Source of the DNA: Bacillota bacterium
GTDB lineage: Bacteria > Bacillota > UBA4882 > UBA8346
DNA length: 64,000 nucleotides
NCBI GenBank assembly: GCA_023417475.1
Contig: JAEZFP010000071.1
Location: forward strand, 1-64,000
Direction: 5' to 3'
Program-made: the position numbers and the translations under genes
The notes under the pieces: model-generated
Told to the model about the DNA's origin: nothing
What the model saw: only the letters and a program-made list of their open reading frames with translations
The model's database searches: none
Part shown: piece after piece, positions 1 to 7,820 of the stretch
Position numbering within the stretch: the first letter of the stretch is position 1
Layout: every line of letters starts with the position of its first letter

Positions 1-41
1 CCACCCCGGCGCGCCGGGGCAAGCGAAGGAATGAAAATTGG

Positions 42-189
42 GCGCGACTCACCCCCCTTCGACAGCGAATGCTTGATCCAACTTTTTACAATCCCCCTCT
101 CTTTTGAATGACAGCCGGTTCGAAGCGGTGGAAGAGAGGGGGGGGTCATGGGATATTTTCCTCAAAAGCTAACAATTTGGAACAAGCGA
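42..189. repeat. dispersed repeat, copy A
   Basis: This stretch shares its order of blocks with 47051-47178: gcgcgactcaccccc, then ccaactttt, an imperfect hairpin whose arms are CT-rich and GA-rich (ccccctctctt / aagagaggggg), then atgg.a.attttc, caacaattt/agga and caagcgaaa. The 1-41 flank contains a perfect palindrome (ccccggcgcgccgggg at 4-19) and a segment, gccggggcaagcgaaggaat, that recurs at 37432-37451. No protein is supported here. It looks like a short interspersed repeat with a hairpin core. Confidence 0.6.
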
Positions 190-219
190 AAAGCTATTTG
201 CTGAGTAGGAGGAGATTGC

Positions 220-1017
220 TTGCAGAATGTGGCGTCCTTTTACGATCAAAATGTCGAACGGGAATGGACCCGACTGGACCGTCACCCGGTGGAATTTGCG
301 CTTACCAAACGGTATCTGGATCGCTACATTACCCAAAGATCAAGAATCCTGGATGTTGGCGGCGGCCCGGGAAAGTACGCTTTTTATTTGAAAGCCCAAG
401 GACACCAGGTGAATTTATTGGATCTGTCGGCCGCCAATATCAATTATGCCAAAACCAAAGCCAAAGAGCTGCAACTGGAATTGGATGATTACCGGCAAGC
501 GAATGCGCTGGATTTAGGTTTTATCCCCGATGAGTGCTTTGATGTTGTATTGGCTTTGGGTCCGTTATATCATTTGACTGAGACGCAAAACCAGATCCGG
601 GCGATCGACGAATGTCTGCGGGTATTGAAACCAAACGGCCTGATCTTTGTCGCGTTTATCACCCGTTTTGCCCAATTGATCACGTTAATCGACCGAACGC
701 CCGAAAAAATCGGCGAGTGGCGCGCTTATTTTGAAGCGGTGATTGCGACGGGGCTGAATCGCGGCGACGTCGACTCCGGGTTTACCGATGCCTACTTTTT
801 TGATCCAAAGGAAATTGCGGATTTTATGAACCGTTTTCCCACCAGGAAAATTGCCTTAGCCGGGACGGACGGGTTGTTTGCCCAAAGCGAGTCCAAATTG
901 CTCGGCCTCGATCCAGCGACGTTGGCGACCTGGATCGACTTTGCTGATCGGTTAGCGGAACATCCGTCGCTTTTGGGCGCATCGCAACACGCGTTATATA
1001 TCGGGGTAAAAAAATAG
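220..1017 (+). CDS. class I SAM-dependent methyltransferase
   Basis: A 265-residue cytosolic methyltransferase of the Rossmann (class I) type. The glycine-rich SAM-binding motif I is ILDVGGGPGKYA (about residues 42-53). The acidic end of strand 2 is LLDLS, and the motif IV region is FDVVLALGPLYHL followed by a post-motif LKPNG turn. The substrate cannot be told; the fold is that of small-molecule methyltransferases (Methyltransf_11/25 type). The start is TTG at 220, because aggagg at 208-213 lies six bases upstream; GTG at 229 would be too far. The gene stands alone and ends at a good terminator at 1053. Confidence 0.85.
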   Translation: MQNVASFYDQNVEREWTRLDRHPVEFALTKRYLDRYITQRSRILDVGGGPGKYAFYLKAQGHQVNLLDLSAANINYAKTKAKELQLELDDYRQANALDLGFIPDECFDVVLALGPLYHLTETQNQIRAIDECLRVLKPNGLIFVAFITRFAQLITLIDRTPEKIGEWRAYFEAVIATGLNRGDVDSGFTDAYFFDPKEIADFMNRFPTRKIALAGTDGLFAQSESKLLGLDPATLATWIDFADRLAEHPSLLGASQHALYIGVKK

Positions 1018-1052
1018 ACGTTTGTTTCAACGATTATACATTCAACAAAAAG

Positions 1053-1077
1053 TCACCGGCCCTGCTGGTGATTTTTT
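1053..1077 (+). terminator. intrinsic terminator after the methyltransferase
   Basis: An 8-bp stem (tcaccggc / gctggtga, one G-U pair) with a three-base loop is followed by six T. Confidence 0.85.
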
Positions 1078-1275
1078 GTTGTTATTAATTTGATTTAATT
1101 TGTCATAACGGCGAATTACAATTGAGTTTATCCTTGAATCAAAAGATTGATGAACAAAATTTAAAACGCGCTTGATCAATTCTTAAAATAAGCCGCCATC
1201 AAACTAACTTCCCGATAACATTGATGATTTATGCTAAAAAAATGATGAATCACCATTCAAAAGGAGGATGAACGG

Positions 1276-1791
1276 ATGAACGCTTCAAGAATCAAATCCT
1301 ATATTTTAGGAATCACCGGCATGCTTTTGTTCAGTTCAACGTTTTTTGTCACAGTTGCCGCTTCGAACCCAAAAGCATTGGATTCCCTAATCACGGCCGC
1401 CAAAAAAGAAGGCCAATTGACGGTAATCGCTTTACCGCATGATTGGGTCAATTACGGGGAGATGATTAAGACTTTCTCCAAAAAATACGGCATCCGGGTC
1501 AATGAATTAAACCCCGATGGCAGCTCGGGCGAAGAGATCGAAGCGATTAAAGCGAATAAGGGCAATAAGGGACCGCAGGCTCCCGATGTGATCGATGTCG
1601 GTTTGTCCTTTGGTCCGCAAGCCAAGAAAGAGAAATTGATCCAACCCTATAAAGTGGCCACCTGGAACACCATTCCCGCCAACGTCAAGGACGCCGAAGG
1701 CTATTGGTACGGCGATTATTACGGCGTATTGGCCTTTGAGGTGAATAAGAGCTTAGTCAAGAATCCGCCAACCGATTGGCTGATCTTTTAA
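1276..1791 (+). CDS. ABC transporter substrate-binding protein, N-terminal part (frameshifted)
   Basis: N-terminal 171 codons of an extracellular solute-binding protein. Residues 1-29 form a signal peptide (lysine/arginine, hydrophobic core, VAAS), with no lipobox cysteine. The body starts LITAAKKEGQLTVIALP, typical of the iron/polyamine/aminoethylphosphonate-like binding proteins (AfuA/PotD clan). The start has a strong aaggagg site ten bases upstream. The frame ends at TAA after PPTDWLIF, but the +1 frame carries on as ADLLKPEYKGK. Restoring one G in the GG at 1778-1779 gives DWADLLKPEYKGK and one continuous protein of about 374 residues. Either a recent null mutation or a sequencing error. 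Confidence 0.8.
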   Translation: MNASRIKSYILGITGMLLFSSTFFVTVAASNPKALDSLITAAKKEGQLTVIALPHDWVNYGEMIKTFSKKYGIRVNELNPDGSSGEEIEAIKANKGNKGPQAPDVIDVGLSFGPQAKKEKLIQPYKVATWNTIPANVKDAEGYWYGDYYGVLAFEVNKSLVKNPPTDWLIF

Positions 1792-2399
1792 AACCCGAAT
1801 ACAAAGGGAAGTTCGCCTTGGCCGGCGATCCCCGGACCGCCAATCAGGCGATTATGACCGTTGGCGCAGCCGCCGTCAGTTTTGGCAAAACCTACGACAA
1901 TATCGGCGCCGGACTTGAATTCTTCAACAAACTCAACAAAGCGGGCAATTTTGTTCCGGTGATCGCGGTGCCGGGGACGGTCGCCTCCGGCGAAACGCCG
2001 ATCACTGTGCGCTGGGATTATAACGCGTTGGCGAACCGCGACAAATCGGCCGGAAATCCGGAAATCGGGGTGATCATTCCCAAGACCGGCGTGGTCGCCG
2101 GTGTCTACGTCCAGGCGATCAGCGCCTATGCGCCCCATCCCAACGCGGCCAAACTCTGGATGGAATTCTTATATTCCGATGAAGGCCAACTGATCTGGTT
2201 AAAAGGTTACGGACATCCCGTCCGTTATCAGGACCTTGTGAAACGCAAGTCGATTCCGGCCGCTATCGCCGCGAAACTGCCTCCGGCCAAAGCGTATGAG
2301 AGTGCGGTATTCCCGACGTTGGAACAACAAGAGGCGGCGCAAAAAGTTATTGCTACGGATTGGGACAAGGTTGTACAGGTCAATGTTACCAAACAATAA
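1776..2399 (+). CDS. ABC transporter substrate-binding protein, C-terminal part (frameshifted)
   Basis: C-terminal two thirds of the binding protein begun at 1276, read in another frame. DLLKPEYKGKFALAGDPR is the family's hinge-region motif, and LWMEFLYSDEGQLIWLKGYGHPVRY is typical of the C-terminal lobe in this family. There is no credible ribosome site at 1776, so this part is made only if the frames are joined. The permease gene that follows overlaps its stop by 17 bases, as in an intact operon, so the gene was intact until recently or still is. Confidence 0.75.
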   Translation: MADLLKPEYKGKFALAGDPRTANQAIMTVGAAAVSFGKTYDNIGAGLEFFNKLNKAGNFVPVIAVPGTVASGETPITVRWDYNALANRDKSAGNPEIGVIIPKTGVVAGVYVQAISAYAPHPNAAKLWMEFLYSDEGQLIWLKGYGHPVRYQDLVKRKSIPAAIAAKLPPAKAYESAVFPTLEQQEAAQKVIATDWDKVVQVNVTKQ

Positions 2400-3294
2400 A
2401 ACCGCAATCACTTCAGTGCGCAAACGGGACGACAGTATGGCGTCCCGTTTGCGGCAAATGCTGCCGTATGGCGGACTATTGCCTTTCGCCCTGTTTGTAC
2501 TGGCGTTTATGCTGTTTCCGGCGGGGGCGTTATTGATCGGCGGCTTTCAAGATCGGTTGGAGCATTTTACGTTAACGAACATCGCCAGCCTGGCCCGGCC
2601 GGACATTGCCCATTCCTACTTGCTGACAGTGCAGATCAGCCTGGTAAGCGCGGCGGGTGGCGGATTGTTCGGTTTCCTGCTGGCGTATGGGATCACTTTG
2701 GGGGGATTACCCCGCTGGGTCCAGGGGTTCATCAGCACGTTCTGCGGGGTGGCCTCCAATTTTGCCGGCGTCCCGCTGGCGTTTGCGTTTATCGCAACGC
2801 TCGGACGGGTTGGGATGGTTACTGTGCTGCTGCAAACTCTTTTTAAAATCAACCTCTACGACCAAGGGTTCAACCTCTACAGTTTTTGGGGACTTTCGTT
2901 AACCTATCTATTTTTTCAGATCCCTTTAATGGTGCTGATCATCACTCCCGCGTTGGAAGGGATGAAAAAACAGTGGCGGGAAGCAGCCGAAAATTTGGGC
3001 GCTTCCGCCTGGCAATACTGGAGCTTGGTCGCTCTGCCGGTACTCACGCCAACTTTACTGGCTTCGTTCATTTTGCTGTTCGGCAATGCGTTCGGCGCCT
3101 ATGCGACGGCGTATGCCTTAACCGGGGGTTTGTTGAATATCACTCCGATTTTGATCGGGGCGCAAATCCGGGGCGACGTGTTGCATAATCCCAATTTAGG
3201 TTATGCGCTCGCGCTTGGCATGATGGCGATCATGTTCGTTTTGATCGTTGTTTACAGTTGGCTTCAAAAAACCTATTCGCGGTGGCTGCAATGA
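2383..3294 (+). CDS. ABC transporter permease (first subunit)
   Basis: About 303 residues with six hydrophobic membrane segments. It belongs to the binding-protein-dependent inner-membrane family (CysTW/PotB/FbpB type). The EAA loop that contacts the ATPase is visible as EAAENLGASAWQYWSLVALP near residue 205. ATG at 2383 overlaps the stop of the binding protein, suggesting translational coupling; ATG at 2437 is the alternative start, and neither has a strong ribosome site. It pairs with the next gene as a heterodimeric pore. Confidence 0.8.
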   Translation: MLPNNKTAITSVRKRDDSMASRLRQMLPYGGLLPFALFVLAFMLFPAGALLIGGFQDRLEHFTLTNIASLARPDIAHSYLLTVQISLVSAAGGGLFGFLLAYGITLGGLPRWVQGFISTFCGVASNFAGVPLAFAFIATLGRVGMVTVLLQTLFKINLYDQGFNLYSFWGLSLTYLFFQIPLMVLIITPALEGMKKQWREAAENLGASAWQYWSLVALPVLTPTLLASFILLFGNAFGAYATAYALTGGLLNITPILIGAQIRGDVLHNPNLGYALALGMMAIMFVLIVVYSWLQKTYSRWLQ

Positions 3295-4082
3295 ATCAAA
3301 AACGCAAAAGCTGGTCTTGGTTTTGGTTGGGATTTGGCTGTCTCTATTTTTTTATTCCGCTTTTGGCGACCTTTCTGTTTTCGTTGCGCCGCCAAAAAGC
3401 GGGCTTGAGTTTTCTGGCGTATCAAAATATTTTCCAGGATCCGAATTTCCTCCAATCATTCACCTTTTCAATGCAAATGGCGGGCTGGACCATTCTCGGG
3501 GGTTTTGCGCTGATTGTCCCGACGGCGTTCCTGATCCATTGGAAATTCCCCAAACTCAAACCGCTGATCGAATCGTGCACCATGGTTCCGTTTGTGATAC
3601 CGCCGATTGTCTTGGTCTTCGGATTGATCCGTTTATACAGCAATCCGCCGCTGACTTTGGTGACTACTCCCGTCCTGCTGATCGCCGGTTATATGGTGCT
3701 GGCGTTTCCCTACATCTACCGTTCGGTGGACGCCGGTTTGCAAGCGATGGATCTGAAAACGCTGGTCGAAGCTTCTCTAATGTTGGGGGCGAATCCGGCG
3801 GTTACTTTCTTGGAGGTCATTTTGCCCAACCTGCGGACCGGTTTGCTTTCGGCCGCTTTTTTAACCTTTTCGATTGTGATGGGCGAGTTGACCTTCGCCG
3901 TGATGTTGGCTTGGCCCGCGTTTGGTCCCTATATGGCGTTGGTCGGACGGGATCTGGCCTATGAACCCGCGGCGCTGGCAATCTTCAGTTTCCTGCTGAC
4001 CTGGCTTTCCATCGCCTTGATCCGCTGGATCACGTACCGGCTGACCGGGAAGAAAAGTTATTTCAGTGGGGAAACCCAGTGA
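3291..4082 (+). CDS. ABC transporter permease (second subunit)
   Basis: A 263-residue membrane protein with six predicted helices, the partner of the preceding permease (PotC/FbpB C-half type). Its EAA-like loop is EASLMLGANPAVTFLEVILP. The start is the ATG at 3291, which overlaps the previous stop in an ATGA junction; upstream in-frame codons belong to the neighbour. A strong hydrophobic N-terminal segment begins after the MNQKRKSW lead. Confidence 0.8.
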   Translation: MNQKRKSWSWFWLGFGCLYFFIPLLATFLFSLRRQKAGLSFLAYQNIFQDPNFLQSFTFSMQMAGWTILGGFALIVPTAFLIHWKFPKLKPLIESCTMVPFVIPPIVLVFGLIRLYSNPPLTLVTTPVLLIAGYMVLAFPYIYRSVDAGLQAMDLKTLVEASLMLGANPAVTFLEVILPNLRTGLLSAAFLTFSIVMGELTFAVMLAWPAFGPYMALVGRDLAYEPAALAIFSFLLTWLSIALIRWITYRLTGKKSYFSGETQ

Positions 4083-4148
4083 AGGATCGTTCGCGTCGGG
4101 CAGGGACTGCACGGTTTGCGTTTCATTATAATGGCTGGGGAGAATAAA

Positions 4149-5216
4149 ATGGCGTTTCTTGAGTTGAGCGGGATTCAAAAGAAATTTGGAAAACAGGTTG
4201 CGGTTCATGACTTTAACCTGGAGGTTCCAAAAGGGGAGTTCGTCTCCTTTCTGGGTGGGAGTGGTTGCGGCAAAACCACGACGTTGCGCATGATCGCCGG
4301 TTTCGAAATGCCCACCGGCGGTCGGATCCGGATCGACGGCCGGGATGTCAGTCGGGTCGCGCCCAACCGGCGGCAAGTCGGAATGGTTTTTCAAAATTAC
4401 GCGTTGTTTCCGAATATGAGTGTAATTCAGAACATTGCTTTCGGGCTCAAAGTTGCCGGGATGCCTTTGTCGGAACGGTTGGAGAAGGCCAAACAACTCC
4501 TGACGATGGTGAATTTGGACGGAATGCAAAACCGGTTTCCCCACCAATTATCGGGCGGTCAGCAACAACGGGTGGCACTGGCCAGGGCCTTGGCCATCGA
4601 ACCGGAAGTGTTGCTGTTGGATGAACCGCTGTCGGCGCTGGACGCCAAGATCCGGCTCAAACTGCGGCAGGATATCCGGGCGCTCCAACAAGAACTGGGA
4701 ATCACCACTATCTACGTCACTCACGATCAGGAGGAGGCGCTGTCGCTTTCCGACCGGATCGTCGTGATGCGGGAGGGACGGATTGAGCAGATCGGAACGC
4801 CGGCGGCGATTTACCATCAGCCTGCCTCCATGTTTGTCGCGTCCTTCATCGGGACGCTCAACCGTATCCAAGCCGAAGTGCTTGACCCGCCAACGGGAAA
4901 ATTGGCGGTGGCTGGCCAAACGATCACGACGCCAGGGCCGCTAACCGCGCAGCCGGGGGAACGGGTGACGCTCGTCTTGCGCCCGGAACGGTTCGGGTTA
5001 AAAAGTGAAACTCCCGCTGACAACTGCTTAACCGGCATTTTGACCCATGTGAACCTGTTGGGAGCCATCGTGCGGATGGGGTTGACCGTTGGCGACCAGG
5101 AGCTTCAAATCGATACCTTCAATCATCCCCGGTTGGCGATCCCTTCGATTGGCCAGCCGGTGCCGGTCTATTTTGCGCCGGAATCGTGTCAGTTGATGAA
5201 TGAGCAGATAAGTTAA
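4149..5216 (+). CDS. ABC transporter ATP-binding protein (PotA/FbpC/CysA-like)
   Basis: The 355-residue energy-coupling subunit of the importer encoded from 1276. Walker A is GGSGCGKTT (about residues 37-45), the Q-loop lies in VFQNYALFPNM, the signature is LSGGQQQR, Walker B is LLLDEPLSALD, and the H-loop is VTHDQEEAL. A C-terminal TOBE-like regulatory domain follows from about residue 240. ATG at 4149 is preceded by ggggag at a good distance. The subfamily imports ferric iron, polyamines, thiamine or phosphonates; the substrate here is unresolved. Confidence 0.85.
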   Translation: MAFLELSGIQKKFGKQVAVHDFNLEVPKGEFVSFLGGSGCGKTTTLRMIAGFEMPTGGRIRIDGRDVSRVAPNRRQVGMVFQNYALFPNMSVIQNIAFGLKVAGMPLSERLEKAKQLLTMVNLDGMQNRFPHQLSGGQQQRVALARALAIEPEVLLLDEPLSALDAKIRLKLRQDIRALQQELGITTIYVTHDQEEALSLSDRIVVMREGRIEQIGTPAAIYHQPASMFVASFIGTLNRIQAEVLDPPTGKLAVAGQTITTPGPLTAQPGERVTLVLRPERFGLKSETPADNCLTGILTHVNLLGAIVRMGLTVGDQELQIDTFNHPRLAIPSIGQPVPVYFAPESCQLMNEQIS

Positions 5217-5322
5217 GCAACGGTTCGACCCCAAGGTCAAAAAAGACGAAGGCATTGCACTCGTAATAAGTATTTCCTACTAAAATTAAGAAAGTAACTC
5301 AAAAAAATATATGATTTACAAC

Positions 5323-5532
5323 GAAAAATAGTTATTTCGAGTTGATAAATATTTTTATCAAGTGGATAAATATTTTTTTATGAGCGATAAATATTATTGC
5401 AACCTCAATAAATATTTTTTCAAGGTGGAGAAATATAAATGCAAAGTGATTTATTATTTTTTCAAGGTCAATAAATATCTTTGTCACGTTGATAAATATT
5501 TTTATGAGATTGATAAATATATTTGCACGTTA
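5323..5532. repeat. AT-rich 21-bp tandem repeat array, ten units in register
   Basis: Ten consecutive 21-base units without a single length change. The core is gataaatattttt followed by a variable caag/gcac block ending in gtg, gtt or gtc. Units begin at 5323, 5344, 5365, 5386, 5407, 5428, 5449, 5470, 5491 and 5512. One or two more decayed units may precede 5323. A-runs and T-runs recur every two helical turns, so the DNA should be bent. A frame is open across the array (7-residue repeat D-K-Y-F-x-x-V), but it has no ribosome site and the start is arbitrary, so it is called a repeat and not a gene. Confidence 0.85.
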
Positions 5533-5670
5533 TTTTATGAAGTTCTGGCACAAAAAAATGCAAATATTAAAATTTTATCGTATTTGCGACGAATTCCGAC
5601 AATGCCAATTCGGCGGCTACCCGCTATGATATAATGGAAACAGCGGATCATTGCAACAAAGGAGCAACCA

Positions 5671-5982
5671 ATGGCAATAGTATTGAAACACATCGTTTTG
5701 TTCAAATTTACCGATACCGCCCCGGAAGCGGAGATCACCAAGGTCGTTGCGGCATTTTTGGAACTGAAAACCAAAATTCCGGTTGTCCAAGCGATTGAGT
5801 GGGGTACCGATATCAGCGTGGAAAACAAAAACCAAGGGTTTACCCATTGTTTTTGTTTGACATTCCGGGATGTGGCGGACCGCGACGCCTATTTGCCCCA
5901 TCCGGCGCATCAGGAGTTTGGCGCGCGATTGCAACCGATCAAGGAAAAGGTGTTGGTCTTCGATTATTTGACAGAACAATAA
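5671..5982 (+). CDS. Dabb (stress-responsive A/B barrel) domain protein
   Basis: A 103-residue protein matching the dimeric alpha/beta-barrel Dabb family over its full length. It starts with IVLKHIVLFKFTDTAPEAEI, has the central WGTDISVENKNQGFTHCF strand, and ends RDAYLPHPAHQEF followed by VFDYL. Family members are small cytosolic proteins of mostly unknown role. aaaggag lies seven bases before the ATG. A TATAAT at 5630-5635 is the likely -10 box, but no good -35 box is visible. The gene sits alone between the 21-bp array and the intron relic. Confidence 0.85.
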   Translation: MAIVLKHIVLFKFTDTAPEAEITKVVAAFLELKTKIPVVQAIEWGTDISVENKNQGFTHCFCLTFRDVADRDAYLPHPAHQEFGARLQPIKEKVLVFDYLTEQ

Positions 5983-6018
5983 CGTAAGCTCATATTGGGA
6001 GTTGAATGTTTCACGCAA

Positions 6019-6046
6019 GAACGGGTTGGATGATTCCAACCCGTTC
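6019..6046 (+). terminator. strong hairpin downstream of the Dabb gene
   Basis: A perfect 12-bp stem (gaacgggttgga / tccaacccgttc) with a tgat loop, 36 bases after the Dabb stop. It lacks a T-run, so its termination strength is uncertain. The intron relic starts 34 bases further on. Confidence 0.55.
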
Positions 6047-6080
6047 AAATATGTGGACCTGGTAGGGGTGATACTAATCG

Positions 6081-6540
6081 GTGTGCCGAAGAGGCAGAGA
6101 GGGTTTGGCAGTGGAACCATTATTCAAGAGCAAGGGTTAGCTACTATAAGGTGGAATCTGAAGGAAGCTTACGGCAAAATTCCGGTCTGATAGAAACGAA
6201 TAGAAGACTGACTTGAGGCGGACAGTTAGCATGTCAAATCGAAGATCGACACTACTTACCTCATCCAGTAAATAAGGAAGGCAATGGAAGGAAAGTTATC
6301 GTTCAAAGCTAGGGATTGAATCAAAGAAAACATGTTAAATTTGTGGCTGAAAGAATAGGCTACTGACAGAGTCCCAGCATCCTGTTCTTTAGTGCCACTC
6401 AGCAATCAATTCCTTAGGCATTAGTTTTCTCAATTCAAGTAAGTTACTTCCTAAAACTTACTTATTCCTTTATTGTATGATTGTATATCGAGCGGCACGT
6501 AAGGTGGTGTGTAAGGTTTGTAGGTGAGTTAATAACTATG
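6081..6540 (+). mobile_element. group II intron relic without reverse transcriptase
   Basis: The 5' boundary gtgtgcc at 6081 fits the conserved GUGYG intron start. Around 6151-6183 the block gtggaatctgaaggaagc...cggcaaaattccggtctgat matches the conserved domain I core of bacterial group II introns as I remember it. tggaaggaaag at 6283-6293 matches a further conserved stretch. At about 6473-6521 tgtatatcgagcggcacgta followed by aggtggtgtgtaagg resembles the catalytic domain V region. No maturase/reverse transcriptase gene lies between these parts. It is therefore an ORF-less or deleted intron; the ends of the relic, especially the 3' end, are approximate. Confidence 0.6.
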
Positions 6541-6579
6541 AACATTATTTCTTTCCAATATCGATATTTTTACCACACA

Positions 6580-7815
6580 CTATGGCGTAACCGTTTCCTT
6601 GGGTTTAACCTTCTCTAACACCTTTTGATAAACATCAATATTGTATTCTGGTGCTATTTCAAATGTCGCTAGAAGAGCATAGGGTATTGTTTCTACAAAG
6701 TCATTGGCATCTGCTCTACAATTTATTTTTATTCCCAAGACGTCCTCTTCGCCCCAGACAACAGCATCATCACCTGCATAATGCTCATGTTGCAAAGTCC
6801 CACGTGCGACCGCCTTGTCATCCGCATCCAATCTGGAAGGAACAAGTCTTTTTCCACCAGTCTCTAAGCTATACCACAATTGAGCAGAACGATATTTTTG
6901 GGTAGTCGGACGAATTGGTGTAAATGATGCTAGAGTAACAGTTAGGCAACGATAAATTTTCTGAGCCGAAAAATTAAACGGTAACGGAAGCATATATTGG
7001 CATGCGGCATCTTGCCTTAATTCACCATAACCAATTAAAGTGACCCTATTTTTTGCACATTCCTTCACACGAGATATATCTGGTATACCATAACCTAACC
7101 ATTTGTGGATTTGATCAGCCCCGCGACCAGCTAGGCCGGTTGTTTCACATATTATATTTGCGATTTCATTCCATTTAGCACCATGAACTAGCATAGCTTT
7201 AAGCAATAAAGCAGCATATTCCGAAGGGACTCCAACTCCAAGTTCATCACTAAATATGCCATCAAGAATGTCAAAGCAAGCTGCAGCATTGTGGGAAATC
7301 AGAGCCGCGGAATCACTTGTTCCGAACGAATACCCTACAATATTACTTGCTTTGGCAATTGACACCGGTTTTGCAGATAATATTCCGGGCGGATAAATGC
7401 TTGTCCCGGAGCGCCAACGACCGTTATTTGTATTCCGCATGTCTTGCAACAGCACACTTCTACCACCGGGATACAATATTTCAGGCTTAATTGATTTATT
7501 TATTCCCCTTCCAAGAGAACTAATCGGACTAGGCAATATGCTGGAACAAGGCAAAAGCTGTCTTGGGTTATCTATACACTGACTTTTATCAGCAAACAAA
7601 GCACCTACTGTTAGCGAGTTCATGCTTTCAGCGGGAGATAACAAGCGCAGATTGCGTGCATTTTGATCAATTAACCTTATAATTTCTATATCCTTTTGGT
7701 TTGAAGAAAGAGCCTTGAATTCATTAAAATCCATACCAAGGTTAATGTCATCAGGATGGTTTCCGGCACTTACAATGAAGAGTATGTGATACTTATAGCT
7801 GAGCCAATCCAACAA
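6580..7815 (-). CDS. ietS: IetS-like subtilisin-family serine protease, C-terminal part (frameshifted)
   Basis: C-terminal 411 residues of an S8-family protease whose N-terminal part is encoded at 7821-9146. It begins LDWLSYKYHILFIVSAGNH, containing the oxyanion asparagine (N19). It carries the nucleophile motif SFGTSDSAALISH (serine about residue 167 of this fragment). The remaining 240 residues are a beta-rich C-terminal domain typical of the large IetS-type proteases. Catalytic Asp and His lie on the other fragment, so this part alone cannot be active. It has no ribosome site of its own. Confidence 0.75.
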   Translation of the reverse strand: MLDWLSYKYHILFIVSAGNHPDDINLGMDFNEFKALSSNQKDIEIIRLIDQNARNLRLLSPAESMNSLTVGALFADKSQCIDNPRQLLPCSSILPSPISSLGRGINKSIKPEILYPGGRSVLLQDMRNTNNGRWRSGTSIYPPGILSAKPVSIAKASNIVGYSFGTSDSAALISHNAAACFDILDGIFSDELGVGVPSEYAALLLKAMLVHGAKWNEIANIICETTGLAGRGADQIHKWLGYGIPDISRVKECAKNRVTLIGYGELRQDAACQYMLPLPFNFSAQKIYRCLTVTLASFTPIRPTTQKYRSAQLWYSLETGGKRLVPSRLDADDKAVARGTLQHEHYAGDDAVVWGEEDVLGIKINCRADANDFVETIPYALLATFEIAPEYNIDVYQKVLEKVKPKETVTP

Positions 7816-7820
7816 CTTTG

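Noticed and set aside
5323..5532. CRISPR array
   Set aside because: Units are contiguous with no spacers, and no cas genes are near. The same holds for 42201-42494.
5362..5634. Open frame across the AT-rich array as a gene
   Set aside because: No ribosome site, an arbitrary GTG start and only repeat-derived residues; kept as a finding, not a CDS.
6002..6190. 62-residue + strand frame
   Set aside because: Lies over the hairpin and the intron relic; no ribosome site.
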